Below, piece after piece: positions 1 to 4,695 of a stretch of DNA of 5,896 nt (positions are counted from its first letter, which is position 1; every line of letters begins with the position of its first letter). This DNA comes from Actinomycetota bacterium (lineage in GTDB: Bacteria > Actinomycetota > UBA4738 > G016210805). Under the pieces are notes generated by a model. The model searched no databases. It was given only the letters and a program-made list of their open reading frames with translations, and was not told where the DNA came from. The DNA lies in assembly GCA_016210805.1 (NCBI GenBank), contig JACQTL010000209.1:1-5896 (forward strand), given 5' to 3'. A program made the translations under genes and the position numbers.

Positions 1-426
1 GGCCACGACGCTCTCCACCAGCACCCCGTTCCCGTGCTCGCCGGGATACCCGGTCAGCTCGGAGAGCACCACGGACACGGCGTCGATCTTGCTCAGGTCC
101 CTCTGGGAGACGGCCCGGCGGGCGCCCTCCTCCTCGGTCTCGCCCGGGCCGAGGATCGCGTGCTCGGGGACGACGTCCCGGGCCGGATCGAGCCAGGCCC
201 CCACGACGTCGAGCACGGTGGCCCGCTCGACGAGCACGGACGTGAGCACGAACCGGCCCTTCGAGGGGTAGGTGGTGGGCCCGTCCACCTCTATCCGGGG
301 CTCGACGTCGCGGGCCGGCCCCGGCCCCACGGAGTACGCGGGGATGGACACCGAGGCCAGGACCACCGCCAGCGTGCCGAGGGGCACGAGGGCGGCTAGT
401 TTCCTGGACAGGCGCCTGGGAAGCAA
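1..426 (-). CDS. YlbL-like PDZ/Lon-type protease, N-terminal part (truncated by window edge)
   Basis: I translated this minus-strand frame by hand; 142 codons are present and the gene continues past base 1. The product begins with a basic stretch (LPRRLSRK), then a hydrophobic membrane anchor at about residues 9-30. The motif YSVGPGPARDVEPRIEVDG follows (about 31-49), then TTYPSKGRFVLTSV (51-64). This succession matches the YlbL family (signal anchor, 'PGP' motif, small beta domain, then PDZ and a Lon-like S16 protease domain). The last visible residues, GNGVLVESVVA, look like the first strand of the PDZ domain; the protease domain lies outside the window. Known for the family: membrane-anchored serine proteases with the catalytic part outside the cytoplasm. 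The start chosen is TTG at 424-426, because no ATG or GTG occurs in frame between it and an upstream stop near 543-545, and a -10-like TACCAT sits 9 bp before it. It is divergent from the 589 gene. Confidence 0.8.
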   Translation of the reverse strand, partial: MLPRRLSRKLAALVPLGTLAVVLASVSIPAYSVGPGPARDVEPRIEVDGPTTYPSKGRFVLTSVLVERATVLDVVGAWLDPARDVVPEHAILGPGETEEEGARRAVSQRDLSKIDAVSVVLSELTGYPGEHGNGVLVESVVA

Positions 427-435
427 TGTGGAGGG

Positions 436-441
436 ATGGTA
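436..441 (-). promoter_or_regulatory. -10-like box TACCAT for the YlbL-like gene
   Basis: Read on the minus strand, TACCAT lies 9 bp before the TTG start. A transcription start 7 bases past the box would fall at about 429, giving a leader of about 3 nt. There is no Shine-Dalgarno before the TTG. No recognisable -35 was seen. The assignment rests on the TANNNT pattern and on the same geometry at other genes in the window. Confidence 0.4.
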
Positions 442-521
442 GCCGTCGGCGGGCCGGTCGGGACCGGGGCGACGCGCTCGGCCCGGCGCAGGGACCCCAG
501 CGCAGTTGGCCTCCGGTGAAT

Positions 522-538
522 CCTCGGACGCCCCGAGG
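522..538. promoter_or_regulatory. Inverted repeat CCTCGG-n5-CCGAGG, possible operator
   Basis: Two perfect 6-bp arms (522-527 and 533-538) are separated by ACGCC. The repeat lies just upstream of the TATATG box at 545-550, where a -35 region or a repressor/activator site of the 589 gene would be. It is also in the divergent region shared with the YlbL-like gene. Short GC-rich inverted repeats are common by chance at this composition, so a regulatory role is only suggested. Confidence 0.25.
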
Positions 539-544
539 TACGTC

Positions 545-550
545 TATATG
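545..550 (+). promoter_or_regulatory. -10-like box TATATG for the 589 gene
   Basis: TATATG, inside the stretch CTATATGG, is one of the few AT-rich spots in the window. It would place a transcription start near 557 and give a leader of about 32 nt. Unlike most other genes here, this leader has room for a ribosome binding site, and GAGGG at 578-582 ends six bases before the ATG. No clear -35 hexamer is visible. The same bases hold TATAGA on the minus strand, so the box could fire in either direction. Confidence 0.4.
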
Positions 551-588
551 GGAAGGAAGACCCGCCTGATCGGGAGCGAGGGCAGCCC

Positions 589-981
589 ATGACGCTGGTC
601 GTGGTCCTGGCGATAATCGCCGCCATCTCCCTGGTTGTCACCGCGGCGACGATCGCGAGCGACGCCGGGGGGTCCTCGGGTGCCCGGGCGGATCGCGAGC
701 GGGAGGCCGCTCAGGCAGGCGCGAGGTCCGGTCGCCGCAAGGTCCGCTTCGAGGAGACCTTCGACCTCACGGTTCCCGAGGGGCCGGCCTTCGGCCCGCC
801 CGCCGAGACGCGGGCCCCCGTCTACCTCCTGGACGAGGAGGAGGAGGGGATCCCCCTGTCCACCCGGATCCTGGGGGCGATCCGCCTGGCGCTGGTCATC
901 GCGCTCTCGGCGGCCGCGGTGGCCGGCGCCATCTGGGCGGCGGGGTACTTCCTCACCGGGCAGGTGTCCCTCACGTTCTGA
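589..981 (+). CDS. Small protein with two predicted membrane segments, function unknown
   Basis: This 130-aa protein belongs to no family I recognise. Residues 1-23 (MTLVVVLAIIAAISLVVTAA and on) form one hydrophobic segment and residues 97-122 (AIRLALVIALSAAAVAGAIW and on) a second. The loop between them is split by charge: residues 34-53 are rich in Arg and Lys, then 55-87 are acidic and Pro-rich and end in DEEEE. By the positive-inside rule the loop should be cytoplasmic with both short ends outside; this is inference. ATG 589 was chosen because it starts directly with the first membrane segment and has GAGGG at 578-582 upstream. The gene is divergent from the YlbL-like protease and convergent with mreB, ending 57 bp from the mreB stop. 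A role near the cell envelope or the MreB cytoskeleton is conceivable but rests only on position. Confidence 0.75.
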   Translation: MTLVVVLAIIAAISLVVTAATIASDAGGSSGARADREREAAQAGARSGRRKVRFEETFDLTVPEGPAFGPPAETRAPVYLLDEEEEGIPLSTRILGAIRLALVIALSAAAVAGAIWAAGYFLTGQVSLTF

Positions 982-998
982 CCGACTGGCCGGAGCGG

Positions 999-1019
999 CC
1001 CGGACCCATCGGGACCGGG
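999..1019. terminator. Hairpin between convergent genes, possible bidirectional terminator
   Basis: CCCGGACCC (999-1007) and GGGACCGGG (1011-1019) form a 9-bp stem with one A-A mismatch and a 3-base ATC loop. It lies 18 bp after the stop of the 589 gene and 20 bp beyond the mreB stop on the other strand, where a shared terminator is expected. There is no T-run on either side, so it is not a canonical intrinsic terminator. In high-GC actinobacteria such U-less stems are often proposed to act as terminators. Confidence 0.4.
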
Positions 1020-1038
1020 AGAGCTCGGGTCGGCGTCC

Positions 1039-2049
1039 TCACCGCCCCCGGGCGAACAGCCCCGTGGACCGGAACTCGGGGAGGCTGTCCAGCATCCGCC
1101 CCGCCCCGGCCACCACGGTCTCCAGGGGCGACTCGGTGAGGTGCACGGGGACCTCGCACTCCTGGGAGAGGCGCATGTCGATGCCCCGCAGCAGCCCCCC
1201 GCCGCCGGTCAGGAAGATCCCCGTCTCGAGCACGTCGTGGCCGAGCTCGGGGGGCGACTCGGCCAGGCACCTCCTGGTGGACTCCACGATGGCCGACACG
1301 GTGTGGGAGAGGGCCTCCCGGACCTCCTCCTCTGTGACCTCGATCTCCGTCGGCATGCCGGTGGAGAGCTCCCGGCCCCGGACCGCCGCGTTCGGGATGT
1401 CCGCCGCCGGGTAGGCGGACCCGATGGCGATCTTGAGCTGCTCCGCAGTCTTCTCCCCCACGGCCACGTCGAAGGTCCGGCGGACGTGGTGCTGGATCGC
1501 GGCGTCCATGTCGAAGCCGCCGACCCGGATCGACGTCCCGGCGACGATCCCCCCCATCGAGACCACCGCCATCTCCGAGGTCCCGCCGCCCACGTCGACG
1601 ACCAGGTTCCCCACAGGCTCGTGGATGGGGAGCCCGGCGCCGATCGCCGCGGCCAGCGGCTGCTCGACCAGGGTGACGGCCCGGGCCCCCGCGGAGGAGG
1701 CCGCCTCGGTGACGGCCCGGCGCTCCACGTCCGTGATCGCGGAGGGCACGCAGATCAGGACGCGGGGCTTCGGGAACCGCGGCACTCCCACCCGCTGGAA
1801 GATGTGCCGGATCATCCGGTGGGTCAGGTCGAAGTCGGTGATCGCCCCGTGGCGGAGGGGGCGGATGGCCACCACGTGCCCCGGCGTCCGCCCGATCATC
1901 TCCCAGGCCTCGTCGCCCATTGACAGGACCTCGCCGGTGCGGCTGTTCACGGCGATCACCGTGGGCTGGTTGAAGATGATCCCCTGGCCCTGCCGGTAGA
2001 CGAGCGTGTTCGCAGTGCCGAGGTCTATGGCCAGGTCCCGTCCCGCCAT
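1039..2049 (-). CDS. mreB: MreB-family bacterial actin, rod shape-determining protein
   Basis: The 336-aa product is full length for MreB. MreB is an ATP-dependent actin homologue that forms antiparallel double filaments under the membrane and guides lateral wall synthesis. Visible motifs: phosphate-1 DLGTANT (9-15); connect-1 region VEQPLAAAIGAG (128-139); phosphate-2 VVDVGGGTSE (150-159); EKTAEQLKIAIGSAYP (199-214); adenosine site TGGGGLLRG (281-289). The ATG start places DLGTANT at residue 9, so there is no N-terminal amphipathic helix of the E. coli kind; membrane contact would depend on the loop near VGVPRF (87-92). Residue 130 is Gln where E. coli MreB has Glu143. The gene begins 21 bp after the moaE stop, so the two are probably cotranscribed. 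The upstream G-run at 2060-2065 is only a weak Shine-Dalgarno. No mreC, mreD or rodA is in the window. Confidence 0.95.
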   Translation of the reverse strand: MAGRDLAIDLGTANTLVYRQGQGIIFNQPTVIAVNSRTGEVLSMGDEAWEMIGRTPGHVVAIRPLRHGAITDFDLTHRMIRHIFQRVGVPRFPKPRVLICVPSAITDVERRAVTEAASSAGARAVTLVEQPLAAAIGAGLPIHEPVGNLVVDVGGGTSEMAVVSMGGIVAGTSIRVGGFDMDAAIQHHVRRTFDVAVGEKTAEQLKIAIGSAYPAADIPNAAVRGRELSTGMPTEIEVTEEEVREALSHTVSAIVESTRRCLAESPPELGHDVLETGIFLTGGGGLLRGIDMRLSQECEVPVHLTESPLETVVAGAGRMLDSLPEFRSTGLFARGR

Positions 2050-2070
2050 CCCGTCCGCGCCCCCCGACCG

Positions 2071-2496
2071 CTACGAGCCCCGCACCCAGTGGGACTCGCC
2101 GGACGAGAGAGCCTCCTTCTTCCAGATGGGGACGTCCTCCTTGATCCGCTCGATCCCGTGCCGGCAGGCCTCGAAGGCGTCGGTCCGGTGCGGGGCCGAG
2201 CAGGCCACCACCACCGACACCTCCCCGATAGCCAGCGAGCCGGTCCGGTGCAGCAGGGCCGCCCGGCGCACGGGCCACTTCTCGAACAGCTCTCCGGCGA
2301 CCTCGCGCATCCGGACCACGGCCAGCTCGTCCCAGGCCTCGTAGTGGAGCCCGGTCACGGCGCCGGCCTCCGAGTGGTCGCGCACGGTTCCCAGGAACAC
2401 GACGACGCCTCCGGCGCCGGCGTCCCCCACGAACCCGACCGCCTCCGCGGGATCGAGGGGTTCGGCGGTCACCCTGACGAGGAGCCGTTCGTCCAC
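2071..2496 (-). CDS. moaE: Molybdopterin synthase catalytic (large) subunit MoaE
   Basis: MoaE, with the thiocarboxylated sulfur carrier MoaD, converts cyclic pyranopterin monophosphate to molybdopterin in the cytoplasm. The family signature is clear: FLGTVRDHS, then HRTGSLAIGE, then APHRTDAFEAC, then IKEDVPIWKKE near the C-terminus. Starting at GTG 2494-2496 gives 141 aa and places Arg39, His103, Arg104, Lys119 and Lys126 at the numbers used for the active-site residues of E. coli MoaE. An ATG nine bases upstream (2503-2505) would add three residues, but it lies inside the -10 box TACAAT and has no Shine-Dalgarno, so the near-leaderless GTG is preferred. Automatic annotation may well use 2505. 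moaD and the other moa genes are not in the window. mreB follows 21 bp downstream; the hot-dog gene ends 62 bp upstream. Confidence 0.93.
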   Translation of the reverse strand: MDERLLVRVTAEPLDPAEAVGFVGDAGAGGVVVFLGTVRDHSEAGAVTGLHYEAWDELAVVRMREVAGELFEKWPVRRAALLHRTGSLAIGEVSVVVACSAPHRTDAFEACRHGIERIKEDVPIWKKEALSSGESHWVRGS

Positions 2497-2503
2497 GCCA
2501 GCC

Positions 2504-2509
2504 ATTGTA
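2504..2509 (-). promoter_or_regulatory. -10 box TACAAT of the moaE-mreB operon
   Basis: On the minus strand TACAAT is the best -10 consensus match in the window. It lies within the 14-bp string CGTCCCTACAATGG (2502-2515), which also occurs upstream of the metalloprotease gene on the other strand. A start seven bases downstream of the box falls at about 2497, one base before GTG 2496. This implies an internal promoter giving a near-leaderless moaE message, independent of the hot-dog gene. No -35 hexamer is evident. Confidence 0.55.
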
Positions 2510-2558
2510 GGGACGCGGCCGGAGACCGCCGCTCGGCCGGGCCCGGGGGACGATGGCG

Positions 2559-3353
2559 CTACAGGAGTTCCCAGTCCCAGTCCAGGATGCGCCACGTCGT
2601 GCGGGCCACGGCGAGGAGCTCCCCGTCCTCCGTGTAGAGGGCCGAGCCGGTCGAGCGCCTCCGCCCCTCGGCCCGGACCAGCCATCCGATCACCACGTGC
2701 CGGTCCTCTTGCGAGGGGGGGCGGAGGATGCGGGTCAGGTAGCGATAGGACCGGGGCAGCTGGCCGGGTCCCATCGCCGCGACGCCCGACGGGCAGTCCA
2801 GCATGGCCCAGACGACGGGAGCGGGGATCGGGCCGTCCGGGGCCAGGGCGGGCGGCACGGGCCGCACGGGAGCGGCCACGACGCGACGACCGGGGACCGG
2901 CCCCGCGAAGACCCGGAGGCCGACCTCTCGATCGGACCTCGGTCCGCACACGAAGCAGGCGGGCGACGGCAGGCGGTACCGGAACCCCGGGTACGCCCTG
3001 GACGCCGCCCATGCCTCGTCGAAGGGGACCGGCTCCAGGGCCTCCACCTCGAGGGATCCCGGATCGAGATCCCCGGGCGCGGCGTTGGCGACGATCCGCC
3101 GGCCGTGACGGGCGACGACCCTCCCGTCGGGGAGGCGCTCCACGGCGAGGGGGGTGTCGACGGGGACCGGGCGAGGCAGGGTGACCTCGACGACGCCCCC
3201 GGCCAACTCGGCGACCAGGCCCGCGGCGTAGCCGCCGTGCGAGAACCCCGGCTCGGGGCCGAGCGTCGCGAACCGGCCGTCGATGACCAGGGGGCCGTCC
3301 CGATGCCCGTCCTTCGGCGCCGGCCGAGTCGCCCTCGAGAGCCCTCCCACCAC
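2559..3353 (-). CDS. Thioesterase-like protein, probable tandem (double) hot-dog fold
   Basis: The 264-aa product resembles actinobacterial thioesterase-superfamily proteins with two hot-dog halves, which usually act on acyl-CoA or similar thioesters; the substrate here is unknown. The N-terminal half has FSHGGYAAGLVAEL (37-50), a likely start of the long hot-dog helix, followed by beta-rich VVEVTLPRPVPVDTPLAVER (54-73). The second half opens with CFVCGP (133-138) and GLRVFAGPVPGR (145-156), has the helix VVWAMLDCPSG (180-190), and ends with GSALYTEDGELLAVARTTW (236-254) and the aromatic tail DWDWELL. I recall CxVCGP with GLRxFAGPV as a hallmark of this group. Cys133, Cys136 and Cys187 are its only cysteines. 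Two adjacent GTG codons (3351-3353, 3348-3350) could be the start; the outer one is given. It is divergent from the metalloprotease. Confidence 0.7.
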   Translation of the reverse strand: MVGGLSRATRPAPKDGHRDGPLVIDGRFATLGPEPGFSHGGYAAGLVAELAGGVVEVTLPRPVPVDTPLAVERLPDGRVVARHGRRIVANAAPGDLDPGSLEVEALEPVPFDEAWAASRAYPGFRYRLPSPACFVCGPRSDREVGLRVFAGPVPGRRVVAAPVRPVPPALAPDGPIPAPVVWAMLDCPSGVAAMGPGQLPRSYRYLTRILRPPSQEDRHVVIGWLVRAEGRRRSTGSALYTEDGELLAVARTTWRILDWDWELL

Positions 3354-3354
3354 C

Positions 3355-3360
3355 AGGGTA
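3355..3360 (-). promoter_or_regulatory. -10-like box TACCCT for the hot-dog gene
   Basis: Minus-strand TACCCT, preceded by CGA, ends one base before the first GTG and four bases before the second. The usual spacing to a transcription start would fall at or just after the second GTG, so if this is the promoter, GTG 3348-3350 is the more likely start and the message would be leaderless. The spacing fits less well than at the other genes in the window. Confidence 0.3.
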
Positions 3361-3412
3361 TCGGCCCGCCCGGGCCCTCACCTGAGGCCGGCCCGCACCG
3401 GCCCCCCGTCCC

Positions 3413-3418
3413 TACAAT
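3413..3418 (+). promoter_or_regulatory. -10 box TACAAT for the metalloprotease gene
   Basis: TACAAT, inside CGTCCCTACAATGG (3407-3420), places the transcription start at 3425, exactly on the G of the second GTG. This predicts a leaderless message and decides the start codon. The 71-bp region 3354-3424 therefore carries back-to-back promoters for this gene and the hot-dog gene. No -35 match to TTGACA was found at the usual distance. Confidence 0.6.
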
Positions 3419-3424
3419 GGAGTG

Positions 3425-4642
3425 GTGGATCCCACCGATCGTCCAGGCCGCCCGGACGTGCCCCTCGGCGACGTCTTCGCCGAGGTTCCCCTGTTCCGGG
3501 AGATCCAGCGTGTCCTGCTGTCCTCCGCGGGCCCCGTGAACTGGGAGCTGGCCCGCCAGATCGGAATCGCGATGGCCTCGTGGGGGACCGAGGATCCCCC
3601 TCCCACCGACGAGGACCGCCGGGGGCTCGAGGAGACCGTCCGGGCCGCGGAGCTCCACGTCGCCGAGCTCACCGGGCTCCCCGTGCCCGCCGACGTGGCG
3701 CCGGTGGAGGCCGTCCGGCGGGGCGGCTGGGTGGAGGCGAACATCCGGGGGCTGAAGGACCTGATCGAGCCGGCCGCGGCCAAGGCCGCCGACGCGCTCT
3801 CCCGGGCCCAGCGACAGGCCGGCTCCGGCGAGCTCCCCGGGCCGGGTGGCATGGGTGGCATCGGTGGCATGCCCGGTGGGCTGGAGGCACTGTTCTCGCA
3901 GCTCTCGCCGCTCCTTTTGGGCGCGCAGGTCGGGACGGTGCTCGGGTACCTGGGGCAGCGGGTGCTCGGCCAGTACGACGTCGCCGTCCCCAGGTCGGGG
4001 CCCGGGAACCTGCTGTTCGTCGTCCCGAACATCGCCGCCTTCGAACGGGACTGGAGCCTGTCCCCCGTCGAGTTCCGGGCCTGGGTGGCCCTCCACGAGG
4101 TCACCCACCGCTTCGAGTTCGCCCGGCCCTGGGCCGGGGACCACTTCCGCGGGCTGGTCACCGACTTCGTCTCCAGCGTCGAGCTGGACGTGGGAGACCT
4201 CATGGAGCGGTTGAAGCGGATGGACGTAGGCAGCCCCGAGGCCCTCCAGAGCCTGCTCGAGTCCGAGGAGGGCCTGTTCGGAGCGGTGCTCGACGACGAG
4301 CAGCGGCTGAAGCTGGCCAGGGTCCAGGCCTTCATGGCCGCGGCCGAGGGCTACGGGGACCACGTGATGAGGGTCCTGGGCCGGCGGATGCTGGGGACCT
4401 TCGACCAGATAGAGGAGGCCATGCGCCGCCACCGTGAGGGGGAGACGGGCGACCCGGTCTTCGAGCGGCTCCTCGGCATCGACATGAAGAAGGAGCAGTA
4501 CCGGCTGGGCCAGGCGTTCTGTGACCGCGTGGCCGAGCTCACCGACGAGGCCACGCTGGCCAGCATGTGGGACGGTCCCGAGGCCCTCCCGTCCACGCCC
4601 GAGCTGGAGGAGCCGCAGCTCTGGCTGGCTCGGATGGCCTGA
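3425..4642 (+). CDS. Zinc-dependent metalloprotease, DUF2342/zincin_2 family
   Basis: The 405-aa product matches a family of actinobacterial proteins with a zincin-like core. It has been annotated as a coenzyme F420 biosynthesis-associated protein because of its phylogenetic distribution; its real substrate is not known to me. The zinc motif HEVTH lies at residues 224-228 in WVALHEVTHRFEF, after the typical lead-in FVVPNIAAFERDW (198-210). The later MAAAEGYGDHV (304-314) is conserved in the family, and its Glu308 or His313 may complete the metal site. A glycine-methionine linker at 140-152 separates the N-terminal helical part from the protease-like core. There is no signal peptide, so it is probably cytoplasmic. 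GTG 3425 was chosen over GTG 3422 because it coincides with the predicted transcription start. A palindrome follows the stop directly. Confidence 0.9.
   Translation: MDPTDRPGRPDVPLGDVFAEVPLFREIQRVLLSSAGPVNWELARQIGIAMASWGTEDPPPTDEDRRGLEETVRAAELHVAELTGLPVPADVAPVEAVRRGGWVEANIRGLKDLIEPAAAKAADALSRAQRQAGSGELPGPGGMGGIGGMPGGLEALFSQLSPLLLGAQVGTVLGYLGQRVLGQYDVAVPRSGPGNLLFVVPNIAAFERDWSLSPVEFRAWVALHEVTHRFEFARPWAGDHFRGLVTDFVSSVELDVGDLMERLKRMDVGSPEALQSLLESEEGLFGAVLDDEQRLKLARVQAFMAAAEGYGDHVMRVLGRRMLGTFDQIEEAMRRHREGETGDPVFERLLGIDMKKEQYRLGQAFCDRVAELTDEATLASMWDGPEALPSTPELEEPQLWLARMA
3845..3871 (+). repeat. Three tandem 9-bp repeats coding Gly-Gly-(Met/Ile)
   Basis: GGTGGCATG, GGTGGCATC and GGTGGCATG follow one another in frame inside the metalloprotease gene and encode GGMGGIGGM. 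The repeat forms a flexible linker before the segment LEALFSQLSPLLLGAQVGTV. Such a tract can vary in copy number by slippage without breaking the frame. Confidence 0.75.
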
Positions 4643-4658
4643 CCCGGCGGCCGCCGGG
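4643..4658. terminator. Perfect 16-bp palindrome after the metalloprotease stop
   Basis: CCCGGCGG followed by CCGCCGGG begins at the first base after the TGA (4640-4642). As RNA it can fold as a 6-bp G/C stem with a GGCC loop, suiting a terminator without a U-run or a 3'-end stabiliser. It could instead be a protein-binding palindrome for the next gene, whose -10 box lies 23 bp further on. The sequence includes a GCGGCCGC core. Confidence 0.4.
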
Positions 4659-4680
4659 GAGCGCTCCACGAGGTTTCGAC

Positions 4681-4686
4681 TATCCT
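4681..4686 (+). promoter_or_regulatory. -10-like box TATCCT for the 4696 gene
   Basis: TATCCT, in the context TCGACTATCCTTCAG, lies nine bases before ATG 4696. A start seven bases downstream falls at about 4693, leaving a leader of about 3 nt with no Shine-Dalgarno. This is the same geometry as the YlbL-like gene at the other end of the window. It supports ATG 4696 over earlier in-frame start codons that would overlap the metalloprotease gene. Confidence 0.5.
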
Positions 4687-4695
4687 TCAGCCCCG

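Noticed and set aside
971..2278. A 435-codon minus-strand frame overlapping mreB and moaE
   Set aside because: It is a frame-shifted shadow of mreB and moaE, made of Gly/Arg/Pro-rich sequence, while the mreB frame carries all the actin motifs.
2503..2505. ATG as the start of moaE
   Set aside because: It is formed by the last bases of the TACAAT box plus G, has no Shine-Dalgarno, and would lie upstream of the predicted transcript start. GTG 2494-2496 also gives active-site numbering identical to E. coli MoaE. It remains a possible alternative.
2071..3381. A single long minus-strand frame that would fuse extra N-terminal sequence to MoaE
   Set aside because: Only the last 141-144 codons match MoaE. 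The upstream part is antisense-like Arg/Gly-rich sequence in the wrong frame over the hot-dog gene, and a strong -10 box lies right at the MoaE start.
2735..4669. A 644-codon open frame on the minus strand, antisense to the metalloprotease
   Set aside because: It overlaps two well-supported genes (the metalloprotease and the hot-dog gene). Its product is a low-complexity Gly/Pro/Arg/Leu string with no family features. Such antisense frames are expected at this GC content.
4567..4695. An upstream-extended start for the 4696 gene
   Set aside because: The extension overlaps the end of the metalloprotease gene and adds Arg/Pro-rich sequence. The TATCCT box and a clean domain start favour ATG 4696.
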